Positions 6,993-16,158 are shown, numbered from the stretch's first letter. The stretch is 24,690 bases of DNA from Nitrospirota bacterium (GCA_013151555.1 JAADIA010000086.1:1-24690), one strand, 5' to 3'. Notes: generated from the letters alone by a model not told the origin. Numbers and translations: made by a program.

Positions 6993-7973
6993 CTATTCTT
7001 TTTCCCGGGTACTGATGTCTTGCATTCCTAGAGAGAGTCCCATCTCGGCTAAAATTTCCTTTATCTCTGCCAAAGATTTCTTGCCGAAGTTGGGATATTT
7101 TAACATCTCTGCCTCCGCTTTCTGAACCAGCTCTCCAATGGTTTGAATCCTGGCTCCCTTGAGGCAATTGGCTGAGCGAACGGATAACTCCAATTCACTG
7201 ACACTCTGTTTCAGATACTCCTGCCGTTTTGTCTCCTCTTCACTGACTTCCTCGCTTTTCTCCTCTACTTCCTCCCCGGGAGTTATGAACATCACGAAAT
7301 GCTTCTTCAGAACTTCCGCCGCTGATTCCACAGCTTCCTGAGGAGAAAGGCCCCCGTTTGTCCAGACCTCCAGGATCAGCCGGTCGTAATCAGTCTCTTG
7401 ACCAACCCGGGTAGGCTCTATATGATAATTCACTTTCTTTACCGGACTGAAGATAGAATCAATAGGAATAACTCCGATAGGATGGTCTTCCTTCTTGTTC
7501 TTCTCCGCGGAAACATATCCTTTTCCCGTTCCTACTTCCATGGTCATCTCCAACCCTCCCTCTTTATTCAAAGTAGCGATATGGAGATTAGGGTTGAGGA
7601 TTTCCACCTGATCATCTTTGATAATATCAACTGCTCTTACTTCTCCTTCTCCCTTGGCCTTAATCCGGATGGTTTTTGGTTCATCCTCATGAAGTTTAAT
7701 AACAAGCTGCTTCAAATTAAGTATGATTTCCGTAACATCCTCGACTACTCCAGGAATGGTAGAGAATTCATGCAAGACACCTTCGATCCCAATTGAAGTG
7801 ACTGCCGCTCCTTTCAAGGAAGAGATAAGAACCCGGCGCAAACTGTTTCCGATGGTCATCCCATATCCTTGCTCAAGAGGTTCAGCAATAAACTTACCAT
7901 AAGTTGGACTTAAAGTCTCTTCGTCCCAACTCAGTTTTCGGGGAAGCTCCAAACCTTTCCACTTTACACTCAT
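6993..7973 (-). CDS. rpoA: RNA polymerase alpha subunit
   Basis: The 326-residue product has the N-terminal assembly domain ([18 protein letters not shown], about residues 35-52, which dimerises and binds beta and beta') and a C-terminal helix-hairpin-helix domain ([10 protein letters not shown] and the [12 protein letters not shown] block) that binds UP-element DNA and activators. A Glu-rich linker ([14 protein letters not shown]) joins them. The ORF opens further at TTG 7985, but GGAGG lies five bases before ATG 7973, giving the usual [11 protein letters not shown] start. It stands between rpsD and rplQ as in other bacteria. The A/T-rich GATTACACAGATTA word overlaps the region just after its stop. 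Confidence 0.98.
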   Translation of the reverse strand: MSVKWKGLELPRKLSWDEETLSPTYGKFIAEPLEQGYGMTIGNSLRRVLISSLKGAAVTSIGIEGVLHEFSTIPGVVEDVTEIILNLKQLVIKLHEDEPKTIRIKAKGEGEVRAVDIIKDDQVEILNPNLHIATLNKEGGLEMTMEVGTGKGYVSAEKNKKEDHPIGVIPIDSIFSPVKKVNYHIEPTRVGQETDYDRLILEVWTNGGLSPQEAVESAAEVLKKHFVMFITPGEEVEEKSEEVSEEETKRQEYLKQSVSELELSVRSANCLKGARIQTIGELVQKAEAEMLKYPNFGKKSLAEIKEILAEMGLSLGMQDISTREKE

Positions 7974-8043
7974 CTTTACCTCCAAAAAATGAATTTAATT
8001 CTTCGCCAGAGAAGAAAAGCAACACAATCCCGGGAAAGGGAAA

Positions 8044-8670
8044 TCACCGGGAGCAAAGCTCAACGATTAACTGTTCCCGAACAGGAACGGCCATCTCCTC
8101 GCGGGAGGGAATCTTGGTTACTGTCCCCGAGAAGCTGTTCCTATCCAACTTCAGCCAGTCGGAAACCTCCCTCTCTTCTGTCAGCTTCATTATCTCTTTA
8201 AACTTATCTAACTTCCGGCTTTTTTCTCTGACGCTGATAACGTCGCCAGCCTTGACTAAATACGAAGGGATATCTACTTTCCTCTCGTTAATCTGGAAAT
8301 GACCATGCTTAACTAATTGTCTGGCTTCACGCCGGGAAAGGGCAAGGCCGAGACGAAACACAATATTATCCAGACGCCTCTCCAGAACCTGCAAGAGATT
8401 CTCTCCCGTAATTCCGCTCTTCCTCTCAGCCATGCGGAAATAGATGCGGAACTGTTTCTCCAGAACCCCATATATCCGACGCACCTTTTGTTTTTCCCGG
8501 AGCTGCAATCCATATTCGGAAAGCTTCCCCGGCCTTTTTCCTTTCTTCCCGGGAGGATAATCTTTCTTCCCCAGGACACACTTGCCGGTATAGCACTTAA
8601 TCCCCTTCAAAAACAGTTTTTCTCTCTCCCTTCGACATAGCTTACAGACAGGACCTATGTAACGAGCCAT
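8044..8670 (-). CDS. rpsD: 30S ribosomal protein S4 (uS4), zinc-binding form
   Basis: The 208-residue product begins [15 protein letters not shown]. Cys9, Cys12, Cys26 and Cys31 form the zinc site of C+ S4 proteins. The S4 RNA-binding domain follows ([19 protein letters not shown] to [21 protein letters not shown]). S4 starts 30S assembly on 16S rRNA and in E. coli represses the alpha operon. GGAGG lies five bases before ATG 8670, so the TTG one codon upstream is not the start. It lies between rpsK and rpoA. Confidence 0.97.
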   Translation of the reverse strand: MARYIGPVCKLCRREREKLFLKGIKCYTGKCVLGKKDYPPGKKGKRPGKLSEYGLQLREKQKVRRIYGVLEKQFRIYFRMAERKSGITGENLLQVLERRLDNIVFRLGLALSRREARQLVKHGHFQINERKVDIPSYLVKAGDVISVREKSRKLDKFKEIMKLTEEREVSDWLKLDRNSFSGTVTKIPSREEMAVPVREQLIVELCSR

Positions 8671-8686
8671 CAAGACCTCCGTTGAG

Positions 8687-8738
8687 AGTTGAAAGCTTTT
8701 ACTTTCAACTTTACACTTTCAACTTTAAACTGCAGTTT
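8687..8738. repeat. Heptad tract (AACTTTN family) with two palindromes, rpsK-rpsD gap
   Basis: Units ACTTTCA, ACTTTAC, ACTTTCA and ACTTTAA fill 8701-8728 in exact 7-base phase. A perfect 9-bp inverted repeat (AGTTGAAAG 8687-8695, CTTTCAACT 8702-8710) and a 12-bp palindrome (AAACTGCAGTTT 8727-8738) overlap it. The palindrome runs into the rpsK stop codon (8737-8739). Confidence 0.75.
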
Positions 8739-9132
8739 ATACTCTCCGGCGCTTAGGAGGACGGCAACCATTATGAGGAATGGGAGTAACGTCTTTGATA
8801 ACGTTTATCTCCAATCCTGCCGACTGCAAAGACCTAATGGCTGCTTCTCTACCCGAACCGGGACCTTTAACATATACTCGTATTTCCTTCATCCCTTGAT
8901 CAATAGCCTTTCGAGCAGAGGCGGCTGCGGCCATCTGAGCTGCGAAAGGGGTACTTTTCCTTGACCCTTTAAATCCCATGGCTCCGGCACTCGCCCAGGC
9001 AATTACATTTCCACCCTCATCAGTTATTGTAATGATAGTATTATTGAAGGTTGCCTGAACATGAGCTATTCCCCTGGGTACCTCCCGGGTTATTTTCTTC
9101 TTGCCGGAGAATGATTTTTTCTTCTCTACCAT
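8737..9132 (-). CDS. rpsK: 30S ribosomal protein S11 (uS11)
   Basis: The 131-residue product has the S11 core ([39 protein letters not shown]) and the conserved tail [17 protein letters not shown]11 forms part of the 30S platform near the E site with S7 and S18. It lies after rpsM and before rpsD as in the alpha operon. The 137-bp gap upstream holds two perfect hairpins. Confidence 0.97.
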   Translation of the reverse strand: MVEKKKSFSGKKKITREVPRGIAHVQATFNNTIITITDEGGNVIAWASAGAMGFKGSRKSTPFAAQMAAAASARKAIDQGMKEIRVYVKGPGSGREAAIRSLQSAGLEINVIKDVTPIPHNGCRPPKRRRV

Positions 9133-9153
9133 TAGAGACTACTCCTTTAATGA

Positions 9154-9215
9154 GCACACAATTTACGGAACGTAAATGGTATGTGCGAATTACTCTGAGA
9201 AATTCAAAGAATTTC
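9154..9215 (-). promoter_or_regulatory. Tandem perfect hairpins in the rpsM-rpsK gap
   Basis: Hairpin 1 (9154-9186) has an inner perfect 7-bp stem ATTTACG/CGTAAAT with a 3-nt loop and an outer GCACA/TGTGC stem. Hairpin 2 (9199-9215) has a perfect 7-bp stem GAAATTC/GAATTTC with a 3-nt loop. They are 12 bases apart in a gap much longer than usual for these genes, 22 bases before the rpsK start. A role in mRNA processing or S4-type control is conjecture. Confidence 0.5.
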
Positions 9216-9269
9216 CAGGACTAAGCTGCGGCCTTATTTTCCTCCTTACACGCTCATCTCCCGCAAGCT

Positions 9270-9638
9270 TCATTTTCTCTTGATTCCCACTGTCCTCCTC
9301 GGCCCCTTACGGGTACGGGCATTGGTACTCGTCCTCTGTCCTCTTACCGGCAATCCTCTTCGATGTCGCAGCCCTCGATAACTACCAATGTCTGTTAGCC
9401 TCTTTATATTTGAGGATATTTCTCTTTGGAGATCGCCCTCAACCCGATAATCTCTTTGGATGATAGCTGAAATTCTGCTTATCTCTTCCTCTGTCAGGTC
9501 CTTCACCCTCCTATCAGGATCTACAGCGGCTAACCTCAGGATTTTATTCGATGAGGTGCGGTTAATCCCATAGATGTAGGTCAAACTAATCTCTACCCTC
9601 TTCTCTCGAGGAAGGTCCACTCCCACAATCCTGGCCAA
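9270..9638 (-). CDS. rpsM: 30S ribosomal protein S13 (uS13)
   Basis: The 122-residue product begins [10 protein letters not shown] and has the S13 helix-two-turn-helix region and the conserved tail [21 protein letters not shown]13 lies in the 30S head and contacts the P-site tRNA and L5. The start codon is TTG at 9638; a full AGGAGG seven bases upstream and the exact family N-terminus support it. It follows rpmJ and opens the alpha-operon block. Confidence 0.97.
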   Translation of the reverse strand: MARIVGVDLPREKRVEISLTYIYGINRTSSNKILRLAAVDPDRRVKDLTEEEISRISAIIQRDYRVEGDLQREISSNIKRLTDIGSYRGLRHRRGLPVRGQRTSTNARTRKGPRRTVGIKRK

Positions 9639-9671
9639 TTTTCCACCTCCTGTTTAACTTGGGGAAATTTA

Positions 9672-9713
9672 AAGTTAAAAACTCAAACCTTGAACTTTAA
9701 ACCTTAAACTAAA
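9672..9713. repeat. Heptad tract (AACTTTN family), rpmJ-rpsM gap
   Basis: Six units in 7-base phase from 9672: AAGTTAA, AAACTCA, AACCTTG, AACTTTA, AACCTTA, AACTAAA. It fills the space between the rpmJ stop and the rpsM Shine-Dalgarno. Confidence 0.75.
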
Positions 9714-9717
9714 CTTA

Positions 9718-9831
9718 TCATCCCTGTCTCTGTTTATGCCGGGGATTAGAACATATTACCCGAACAACACCTTTTCGTTTCACTACCTTACATCTTTCAC
9801 ATATTTTCTTAACTGAAGCTCGAACCTTCAT
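9718..9831 (-). CDS. rpmJ: 50S ribosomal protein L36 (bL36), zinc-binding form
   Basis: A 37-residue protein encoded between infA and rpsM: it begins [15 protein letters not shown] and ends NPRHKQRQG. Cys11, Cys14, Cys27 and His32 form the zinc knot of C+ L36. Length, position and ligands all match the family. L36 binds 23S rRNA late in 50S assembly. Confidence 0.97.
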   Translation of the reverse strand: MKVRASVKKICERCKVVKRKGVVRVICSNPRHKQRQG

Positions 9832-9926
9832 AATAGAAACCCCTACTCCTAATCAGCAACTTGCATCACAATTTTACAAATTAGCCCACCTTTGTACATA
9901 CAGGTACAGAGACGTATAACTTAGAA

Positions 9927-10037
9927 AAATCCGAAATTCTAAATCCGAAACTCGAAACAAATTCTAAATTCTAATTTTCAAAACTCCAAATATTGTTTCG
10001 GTCCTTCGTATTTCGGGCTTCGAATTTCCAGCTTCTA
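9927..10037. repeat. Intergenic inverted heptad element (AAATCCG family), infA-rpmJ gap
   Basis: The left arm (from 9927) has units AAATCCG, AAATTCT, AAATCCG, AAACTCG, then AAATTCT twice after a phase slip. The right arm (9996-10037) has units TTTCGGT, CCTTCGT, ATTTCGG, GCTTCGA, ATTTCCA, GCTTCTA. The right arm is built from the complement of the left-arm words, so the element can fold into a long imperfect hairpin. The gap 9832-10054 (223 bp) holds this and otherwise nothing I can name. Confidence 0.75.
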
Positions 10038-10054
10038 AATTGTGCCTTTATTTC

Positions 10055-10273
10055 TCACTTATACCTATAAGTGATTCTTCCCCTGCTAAGGTCGTAAGGG
10101 GACAATTCCACTTTCACCTTATCTCCGGGCAAAATCTTAATATAGTGCATTCTCATCTTGCCACAGATGTGGGCTAAGACCTTATGCCCGTTCTCTAACT
10201 CCACTCGAAACATAGCGTTGGGAAGAGGTTCAACAACCGTTCCCTCTACTTCTATGGCCTCACCCTTAGGCAA
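10055..10273 (-). CDS. infA: Translation initiation factor IF-1
   Basis: The product is an S1/OB-fold protein with [37 protein letters not shown] and the end [15 protein letters not shown], all typical of IF-1, which binds the 30S A site during initiation. The frame opens at GTG 10285, but GAGG six bases before TTG 10273 and the family N-terminus (M-P-K-G-E-A-I-E-V) favour TTG, giving 72 residues, the E. coli length. It follows map and precedes rpmJ, the usual order. Confidence 0.95.
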   Translation of the reverse strand: MPKGEAIEVEGTVVEPLPNAMFRVELENGHKVLAHICGKMRMHYIKILPGDKVKVELSPYDLSRGRITYRYK

Positions 10274-10329
10274 TTTACACCTCACGAAGATAGTTAAAGG
10301 TTAAAATATCTTTCGGTTCCTTTTGTTCT

Positions 10330-11088
10330 CTACTCTACGCTCTTTACTTCCGTTAATATCTCGGGACCATCCTCAGCGATGAGAATAGTATGCTCGAAGT
10401 GAGCTGAAGGTTTTCCATCCTTAGTTACCACTGTCCAGTTATCGCTTAGAACCTCTACCTCATATCCTCCCATATTAACCATGGGTTCAATAGCCAGAAC
10501 CATTCCACTCTTCAAACGAGGTCCCCGATGGGGAACTCCGAAATTCGGTATTTGGGGGTCCTCATGCATCTCCGCTCCAATTCCATGACCAACGAAATCC
10601 CGCACTACCGAGAATCCCTCCGCCTCTACTTCTGTCTGGATGGCATGGGAGATATCTCCGAGCCTCCCCCCCACACGAGCCTGGTCTATCCCCAGATAAA
10701 GAGATCTTTTTGTAACCTCTAATAACTTCTTGAGCTCATCCCCGACCGCGCCCACCGGCCAGGTAACCGCCGCATCCCCATAATAGCCGTTCTTCTTAAC
10801 CCCTATATCCAGGCTAATAATATCTCCGTTTATTAACTTCCTTGAACCGGGAATGCTGTGGACGACTTCTTCATTGACCGAGGTGCAGATATACCCGGGG
10901 AATCCCCGGTATCCTTTGAAAGCAGGTTCCGCTTCCTTTTCCCGAATTAACTTAGTCGCCAACTTTTCCAATTCCGCGGTAGTAACTCCCGGACGGATAA
11001 CCTCGCTCAATGTCCGATGAATCTCTGCCACAATCCGATTACATTCCCTTATATATTTTAACTCTCTCTCAGATTTAAGAAGAATCAT
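10330..11088 (-). CDS. map: Methionine aminopeptidase, type I
   Basis: The 252-residue product has all five metal ligands of type I MetAP: Asp94 (SLDIG), Asp105 (YYGDAA), His168 (GHGIG), Glu201 (AIEPM) and Glu232 (HFEHT), plus His77 in VVHSIPG. It removes the initiator Met from nascent proteins in the cytoplasm. It overlaps the end of adk by 14 bp, so the two are probably translationally coupled, and it precedes infA. This adk-map-infA order is common in many bacterial phyla. Confidence 0.97.
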   Translation of the reverse strand: MILLKSERELKYIRECNRIVAEIHRTLSEVIRPGVTTAELEKLATKLIREKEAEPAFKGYRGFPGYICTSVNEEVVHSIPGSRKLINGDIISLDIGVKKNGYYGDAAVTWPVGAVGDELKKLLEVTKRSLYLGIDQARVGGRLGDISHAIQTEVEAEGFSVVRDFVGHGIGAEMHEDPQIPNFGVPHRGPRLKSGMVLAIEPMVNMGGYEVEVLSDNWTVVTKDGKPSAHFEHTILIAEDGPEILTEVKSVE

Positions 11089-11740
11089 CTTTTATCTTTT
11101 TTTCAATTACCCTCCTTATCTCTTCAAATGTCTCTTGCGGTCCCTTACCCGAGTAAATCGTATATAAGAGACTTCTTTCCCGATAATAGCCAAGCAGTTC
11201 CTCTGCTTTAGATTCATAGATTTCCAATCTACTTCTAACTACATCCTCCCGATCATCAGGTCGCTGATAAAGTTTCTCTCCACAGCGGTCACAGACCCCT
11301 TCCTTTTTCGGAGGCATGTTCTTTACATGATAAAGAGCCTGACACTTTCTGCACACCCTTCTTCCCGCAAGGCGTTTCACCAGAACCTCAACAGGAACTT
11401 CCAGATGAAACACAAAATCCAGGGAGTAGTCAAGTTTGCTCAGGATCCCCTGGAGCGTTTCAGCTTGCTCTAAAGTACGGGGAAAACCGTCCAGGATAAA
11501 ACCTTTCCGACAGTCCTCCTTCCGCAACCTTTCTCCAACCAAGCCGATCATTACCTCATCAGGAACCAAGCCTCCTCCTTCGACATAACTTTTTGCTTTC
11601 TCTCCCAGTTGCGTTTTTTCAGCTATCGCCTGACGCAGGATATCTCCGGTTGAGACATGAGGAATATTCATTCTCTCGCTCAAAAGACTTGCTTCTGTTC
11701 CCTTCCCTGACCCCGGTGCTCCTAATAATACTATCCTCAT
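11075..11740 (-). CDS. adk: Adenylate kinase, zinc-lid type
   Basis: The 221-residue product has the P-loop GAPGSGKGT (residues 7-15), the NMP-binding region STGDILR, the DGFPRT motif (84-89), and a LID with Cys130, Cys133, Cys150 and Cys153, the zinc-binding four-Cys form. It converts ATP and AMP to two ADP. It lies 30 bp after secY and overlaps map by 14 bp. Full length and intact. Confidence 0.97.
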   Translation of the reverse strand: MRIVLLGAPGSGKGTEASLLSERMNIPHVSTGDILRQAIAEKTQLGEKAKSYVEGGGLVPDEVMIGLVGERLRKEDCRKGFILDGFPRTLEQAETLQGILSKLDYSLDFVFHLEVPVEVLVKRLAGRRVCRKCQALYHVKNMPPKKEGVCDRCGEKLYQRPDDREDVVRSRLEIYESKAEELLGYYRERSLLYTIYSGKGPQETFEEIRRVIEKKIKDDSS

Positions 11741-11770
11741 AAGGTCGCGCTCCCTGCGTTGCCACTTTAG

Positions 11771-13090
11771 TTATCTTCTTGCTCTTATCCTACCCTTTTT
11801 CATGAATCCATCGTAATGTCGCATCAAAAGATGCGATTCTATCTGCTTTACCGTGTCCAGGATCACCCCGACAATAATAATAAGACCCGCACCACCCGCA
11901 AAACTAGTAAGGAGACTTCCCGGTCCTAATCCCAAACGGATAGAGATAATCGTAGGCATGATAGCAATGAAAGCTAAGCCCAGAGCCCCTACCAGAGTTA
12001 TCCGGTTCATAACATGATAGAAATAATTTGCGGTAGGTTTTCCCGGTCTGATTCCGGGAATGAAGCTCCCGTATTTCTTCATATTGTCAGCCAACTCCGG
12101 AGGATGAAAGGTTATCGCCGTATAGAAATAACAAAAGAACAAGATTAAGATAACATAAAAGGTATTGTAAACAATGGTTTTACTGAGAAAATCAGCCATC
12201 GCACTTAGGAATTCATTGGGAGACTGTCTGAGAAAGAGAGGGAACTGGAGAATAGAAACGGCAAAGATAATAGGAATCATTCCTGCCTGGTTAAGCCGCA
12301 GAGGTATATAAGTCGCCTGCTGGCTGTAAACTTTTCTCCCCACAATCCGCCGGGCATGCTGGATGGGAATCCTCCGTTGAGCCTGGGTAAGAATAACCAC
12401 CGCCGCTGTCATCAGAACAGTAAGAACAAGTAAGATAAAAGCTACCTCGGGGCGTAACATCCCGTCGTGGAGCATACGAATAGCCTGAAGGATAGCCCGG
12501 GGGATACGGGAGATGATATTAACGGTAATGATCAGAGAGATACCATTGCCGATTCCCCTTTCGGTAATCTGTTCCCCCAACCACATGATGAAAACCGTTC
12601 CGGCAGTCAGAGTAATTATAGCCATCAGACGAAAAGACCAACCGGGATTGGCAACTACCATCCTGCCTCCTTCCCCCTGAAGAGCTTCCAGTCCCCTACT
12701 TATAATCAAGGCCTGGATGATAGAGATAGCCACTGTACCGTAACGAGTATATTGAGTAATCTTCTTCCTCCCGGCTTCGCCTTCCTTAGCCAACTTCTCC
12801 AGGAAGGGAACCACGGCTGTAAGAAGCTGGATAATGATAGAGGCAGTGATATAAGGCATAATTCCTAAAGCGAAGATAGAGGCCCGGCGCAAAGCTCCCC
12901 CGGAGAACATATCGGCTAACCCGAAGAGCGTGCTCTGCATTCTCTGAAAGAAAAGAGATAAGGCTACCGCATCAATCCCCGGCGTAGGTATATGGCAACC
13001 CAGCCGGTAGACAATGAGGAGACTAGCCGAAAAAAGGATTCGTTTTCTTAAATCCGGGATCTTAAAAATATTCCGAAAAGCACTAATCAT
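11771..13090 (-). CDS. secY: Preprotein translocase subunit SecY
   Basis: The 439-residue protein has about ten hydrophobic segments and family blocks: the start FKIPDLRKRILF, the plug-side GGALRRASIFALGIMPYITASII, the cytoplasmic loop with RRIPIQHARR, and IRPGKPT. SecY is the channel of the Sec translocon for export and membrane insertion. It follows rplO after a 148-bp gap and precedes adk, as in the spc operon. That gap shows a CCCCA/TGGGG hairpin (13203-13223) and no heptad tract. Confidence 0.98.
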   Translation of the reverse strand: MISAFRNIFKIPDLRKRILFSASLLIVYRLGCHIPTPGIDAVALSLFFQRMQSTLFGLADMFSGGALRRASIFALGIMPYITASIIIQLLTAVVPFLEKLAKEGEAGRKKITQYTRYGTVAISIIQALIISRGLEALQGEGGRMVVANPGWSFRLMAIITLTAGTVFIMWLGEQITERGIGNGISLIITVNIISRIPRAILQAIRMLHDGMLRPEVAFILLVLTVLMTAAVVILTQAQRRIPIQHARRIVGRKVYSQQATYIPLRLNQAGMIPIIFAVSILQFPLFLRQSPNEFLSAMADFLSKTIVYNTFYVILILFFCYFYTAITFHPPELADNMKKYGSFIPGIRPGKPTANYFYHVMNRITLVGALGLAFIAIMPTIISIRLGLGPGSLLTSFAGGAGLIIIVGVILDTVKQIESHLLMRHYDGFMKKGRIRARR

Positions 13091-13238
13091 TACTCACACC
13101 TTAAGTAAATATCCGCCACTTTGTGACAGAAGAATTTTAACAGCCGGAACCACATCTAAAGCTAATCAAACAAGCAGCTAAAGAATAGCTTCCTAACACC
13201 GCCCCAAGTCAAAAAATCCTGGGGTAACAAATTCCAGC

Positions 13239-13691
13239 CTAAACAGATTTGATAATCTCTACTTTTCCTCCCGCTGCTTCTATCTTGTGAACCGCTCCCC
13301 GGCTGAAAGCATGGGCCGTTACTTCTAATCCTTCCTTGGTCAATTCTCCCTTGCCAAGAACCTTGATTAAGTTTTTCGACTTTTTGATGAGCCCCATCTC
13401 CTGTAGACTTTCCAAGTCAACCTTTTCCTTTGCTTCGAATCGATTCAGATGCTCAACATTGATCAGAATGTATTCTCTCTTCCTTAAATGATGGAATCCC
13501 CTTTTGGGAACCCTTCTCACCAACGGCATCTGCCCGCCTTCAAAACCCGAGTGCACTTTCCCGCCGGATCGCGCGCCCATTCCCTTATGTCCTCTTCCTG
13601 AAGTTTTTCCATGTCCGGACCCCGGACCCCGGCCCACTCTTTTCCTCCGATGTCTGGAACCGGGTTGAGGTCTAAGTTCGTTAAGTTTCAT
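13239..13691 (-). CDS. rplO: 50S ribosomal protein L15 (uL15)
   Basis: The 150-residue product has the Gly/Arg-rich N-terminal tail ([21 protein letters not shown]) and GFEGGQMPL, diagnostic of L15, which buries its tail in 23S rRNA. The start overlaps the end of rpsE by 11 bp. In most bacteria rpmD (L30) lies between rpsE and rplO; here the overlap leaves no room for it. Confidence 0.97.
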   Translation of the reverse strand: MKLNELRPQPGSRHRRKRVGRGPGSGHGKTSGRGHKGMGARSGGKVHSGFEGGQMPLVRRVPKRGFHHLRKREYILINVEHLNRFEAKEKVDLESLQEMGLIKKSKNLIKVLGKGELTKEGLEVTAHAFSRGAVHKIEAAGGKVEIIKSV

Positions 13692-14178
13692 CTGAATTGC
13701 TCCTGCGCGCTTTTACAGCTTCTTGAATTTCTTTAAGTTTTTTCAAGCCTTCCACGGTTGCTCTCACCATATTGGAAGGATTGCTTGAGCCTAAGGATTT
13801 AGTCAGGATATCCCCGATACCGGCCGATTCCAAAACTGCTCTCACCGGACCGCCGGCAATCACTCCTGTTCCTTCCGAGGCCGGCTTGAGGAGGACTTTC
13901 CCCGCTCCAAAGAGTCCGATTATCCGATGAGGAATCGTCCTCCCGGACAGGGGCACGGATATTAAGCTTTTCTTGGCCGCCTCCGTTCCCTTCTTTATCG
14001 CCTGGGGAACCTCGTTAGCTTTTCCTAACCCGTAACCAACATACCCCTTGCCATCGCCAACGACCACTAAGGCAGTAAAGCTAAACCGTCTTCCTCCTTT
14101 GACCACTTTAGCTACTCGGTTTATTTTAACTACTTTTTCCGGTAATAATTCCAATGTATTGGGATTAATTTTGGCCAT
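13681..14178 (-). CDS. rpsE: 30S ribosomal protein S5 (uS5)
   Basis: The 165-residue product has the double-stranded-RNA-binding-like N domain ([19 protein letters not shown], then [15 protein letters not shown]) and the conserved [13 protein letters not shown] and [15 protein letters not shown] blocks. S5 shapes the mRNA entry side of the 30S and affects fidelity. The frame opens at ATG 14184, but GGGG lies eight bases before the second ATG, 14178, which I prefer. It overlaps rplO by 11 bp. Confidence 0.97.
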   Translation of the reverse strand: MAKINPNTLELLPEKVVKINRVAKVVKGGRRFSFTALVVVGDGKGYVGYGLGKANEVPQAIKKGTEAAKKSLISVPLSGRTIPHRIIGLFGAGKVLLKPASEGTGVIAGGPVRAVLESAGIGDILTKSLGSSNPSNMVRATVEGLKKLKEIQEAVKARRSNSDET

Positions 14179-14197
14179 AAACATTTCCCCTTAAGTT

Positions 14198-14321
14198 CAC
14201 TCGCTTCGCTCGTAATTGTAAATTGAAAATTGTAAATTTATCAAAAAATAAATCAAAACTTAAGAAACGAAAACCCCTACATTTTAAAATTTCCAATCTA
14301 TAATTCGTGATTAGAATTTCA
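14198..14321. repeat. Intergenic heptad element (AAATTGN family), rplR-rpsE gap
   Basis: CACTCGCTTCGCTC is followed by four exact 7-base units at 14212-14239 (GTAATTG, TAAATTG, AAAATTG, TAAATTT). A right arm of complementary words (AAATTTC, CAATCTA, TAATTCG, TGATTAG) runs to the end of rplR. The left 28 bases match 19337-19364 at 27 positions. The rplR stop codon (14311-14313) lies in the right arm. Confidence 0.75.
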
Positions 14322-14679
14322 GTCCTCCCTCCCTGGCTCCCTCAGCTAAAGCCTTCACCCGACCATGGTAAAGATAACCGCTCCGGTCAAAAACTATTTG
14401 CTCTATTCCTTTTCCCTTACATTTCTCAGCCAAAGCTTTCCCTACCAACTTAGCAGCCTCTACGTTTCCTCCATATTTCAATTTCTTTCTAAGCTCCGGA
14501 GACAGGCTGGAGACAGTTAAAATAGTCTTTCCGGTTTCATCATTAACCAACTGAGCATAGATACCCCGAAGACTTCTGAACACCCCGAGCCGGGGTCGAG
14601 CAGCCGTCCCAAAGATCCTCTTCCGCACCCTTTTGTGTCTTCTATTTCGAGCTAACCTCTTATCCCGCTCCTTTGACAT
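14311..14679 (-). CDS. rplR: 50S ribosomal protein L18 (uL18)
   Basis: The 122-residue product has the L18 layout: basic N-terminus ([17 protein letters not shown]), [20 protein letters not shown], and the end [27 protein letters not shown]18 binds 5S rRNA and brings it into the central protuberance with L5. It lies between rplF and rpsE as expected. The last residues and stop coincide with the start of a heptad repeat element. Confidence 0.97.
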   Translation of the reverse strand: MSKERDKRLARNRRHKRVRKRIFGTAARPRLGVFRSLRGIYAQLVNDETGKTILTVSSLSPELRKKLKYGGNVEAAKLVGKALAEKCKGKGIEQIVFDRSGYLYHGRVKALAEGAREGGLKF

Positions 14680-14746
14680 CCCTCACCTTTCCTTCTTAAA
14701 TTAAAGATTTTAAATTAGAACTTGCCTTTTGATATTTCTAATTGAT

Positions 14747-15298
14747 TTAAGCAGCCGCAGCCTTGCCGGCCTTGCGTCTCACCGTTTCTCCCCGGTACCT
14801 AATCCCTTTTCCCTTATAAGGATCGGGAGGATAAAGAGCCCGGAAACGAGCAGCTGCCTGCCCTACCAATTCCTTATCGATACCCCTCATTCCCACGGTA
14901 GTAACCTGTCCTTCCCTCTTCGCCTCAGCTTCAAGACCTTCCAGTAAATCGAAGTTAACAGGATGAGAACGCCCTATCTGTAGCACAATTACCTTTTCCT
15001 TTACCTCTGCCCGATATCCCACCCCATGTATCTCCAAAGTCTTCTGGAAACCAACTGTAACCCCTTCCACCATATTAGCAACCAGAGTGCGAGTAAGACC
15101 ATGTAAAGACCGGTGCCGTTTGGTATCAGCATCTCGCTCTACGAAGATTTGGTTATCATCTATTCTCGCTTTCACCAAGGGCAATAATAACTTCCGACTT
15201 AACTTTCCCTTAGGCCCTTCCACAGTAATCAGGCTTTCCTCAATAGTAACCTTAACCCCCGCAGGGATACTTATTGGTTTTCTGCCGACTCGAGACAT
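14747..15298 (-). CDS. rplF: 50S ribosomal protein L6 (uL6)
   Basis: The 183-residue product starts MSRVGRKPISIPAGVKV and ends in the family block RALYPPDPYKGKGIRYRGETVRRKAGKA. L6 lies near the sarcin-ricin loop. AAGG precedes ATG 15298. The 150-bp gap upstream, before rpsH, contains a terminator-like repeat and a small palindrome, unusual inside a ribosomal operon. Confidence 0.97.
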   Translation of the reverse strand: MSRVGRKPISIPAGVKVTIEESLITVEGPKGKLSRKLLLPLVKARIDDNQIFVERDADTKRHRSLHGLTRTLVANMVEGVTVGFQKTLEIHGVGYRAEVKEKVIVLQIGRSHPVNFDLLEGLEAEAKREGQVTTVGMRGIDKELVGQAAARFRALYPPDPYKGKGIRYRGETVRRKAGKAAAA

Positions 15299-15380
15299 TT
15301 TTTTCTACCTTTTTTATTAATATTATCAACTAAAGCGCGGCGCGAGCGGGTTTTTCAAGCGCAGAGCGGTTATGCCACAG

Positions 15381-15440
15381 TCTGCCTTAGGCGGACGAGG
15401 AATAAAAAAGCCAAGCGAGGAAAACCCCGAAGCAGGCGCG
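15381..15440 (-). repeat. Terminator-like dispersed element, copy 2, with a TAA-bearing palindrome
   Basis: 15395-15440 matches 2415-2462 at roughly 85% by eye. On the minus strand a CGGGG/CCTCG stem with a TTTT loop (15429-15416) is followed by CTTGGC and six T (15409-15404). Next to it, 15381-15395 is an imperfect palindrome, TCTGCCTTAGGCGGA, related to those at the rplE and rplV stops. It lies between rpsH and rplF, inside the operon, so full termination here would silence downstream essential genes. Confidence 0.55.
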
Positions 15441-15448
15441 CGCTCCCT

Positions 15449-15847
15449 TTACCATACATACCCAAGTACTTCGCCCCCGATTCCTTGCTGACGGCATTCT
15501 TCATCAGTCATAATTCCCTTAGATGTAGAAATGATCGCTATCCCTACCCCTTCCAACACCCGAGGTACTTCTTCCTTCCCGGCATAGACTCTTAATCCGG
15601 GTTTGCTGATTCTCTGTAAACCGCTGAAAGTCTCCTTCCGTCCCGCCCTGTACCTAAGATAAACCCTTAAGATACTTTGCTTACTGTCCTCAATCAGCCT
15701 ATAATTTTTTATAAACCCTTCTTTCTTCAGGATACCGGCTATTTCTTTTTTTATCCGGGAAGCCGGCATATCAACCTTATCTCTCCCAGCCCCACTGGAG
15801 TTTCGCAAACGAGTAAACATATCAGCAATAGGATCCGTCATGCCCAT
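15449..15847 (-). CDS. rpsH: 30S ribosomal protein S8 (uS8)
   Basis: The 132-residue product has the S8 N-terminus ([14 protein letters not shown]) and the conserved tail [27 protein letters not shown]8 is a primary 16S rRNA binder in the platform; in E. coli it also represses the spc operon at rplE. GAGGAG lies eight bases before ATG 15847, so the first of two near Mets is the start. Confidence 0.97.
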   Translation of the reverse strand: MGMTDPIADMFTRLRNSSGAGRDKVDMPASRIKKEIAGILKKEGFIKNYRLIEDSKQSILRVYLRYRAGRKETFSGLQRISKPGLRVYAGKEEVPRVLEGVGIAIISTSKGIMTDEECRQQGIGGEVLGYVW

Positions 15848-15896
15848 TAGTTTTGCTCCTCACTACATATCTGTCTTATTGAAATTCACATGTGGA

Positions 15897-15945
15897 AAGT
15901 CAAAGGTTGACAACTTTAAACTTTCAACTTTACACCTTAAACTAT
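15897..15945. repeat. Heptad tract (AACTTTN family), rpsZ-rpsH gap
   Basis: Five units in exact 7-base phase at 15911-15945: CAACTTT, AAACTTT, CAACTTT, ACACCTT, AAACTAT. The preceding bases (15897-15910) contain complementary words (AAAGT, GGTTGA), so a local hairpin is possible. It ends five bases before the rpsZ stop. Confidence 0.75.
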
Positions 15946-15949
15946 CGTA

Positions 15950-16135
15950 TCACCAACTTGCTTTAATTACTCCCGGAACCTCACCTTTAAGAGCTAAGTT
16001 ACGGAAACATATCCGGCACAGCTGAAACTTTTGGATATAAGCTCTCGGCCGACCACAGATTCGGCAACGGCTGTATTTCCTTACTTTATATTTCGGTTCT
16101 CGCTTTGCCTTCTCAACCAGACTTTTTTTAGCCAT
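15950..16135 (-). CDS. rpsZ: 30S ribosomal protein S14 type Z (uS14, zinc-binding)
   Basis: The 61-residue product is the short zinc form of S14, with Cys24, Cys27, Cys40 and Cys43 and the family blocks [22 protein letters not shown] and [11 protein letters not shown]. It sits in the 30S head next to S10 and S19. Its place between rplE and rpsH is standard. The start ATG 16135 gives M-A-K-K, typical of the family. Confidence 0.97.
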   Translation of the reverse strand: MAKKSLVEKAKREPKYKVRKYSRCRICGRPRAYIQKFQLCRICFRNLALKGEVPGVIKASW

Positions 16136-16158
16136 AAAAATTTCTCCGAAAGATTCCT

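Noticed and set aside
9672-9713. Direct repeats that might be a CRISPR array
   Set aside because: Units are 7 bases with no spacers; period and lengths do not fit CRISPR.
13203-13223. CCCCA/TGGGG hairpin with a T6 loop in the rplO-secY gap as a terminator
   Set aside because: The T run is in the loop, not after the stem on the minus strand; the short stem could be chance.
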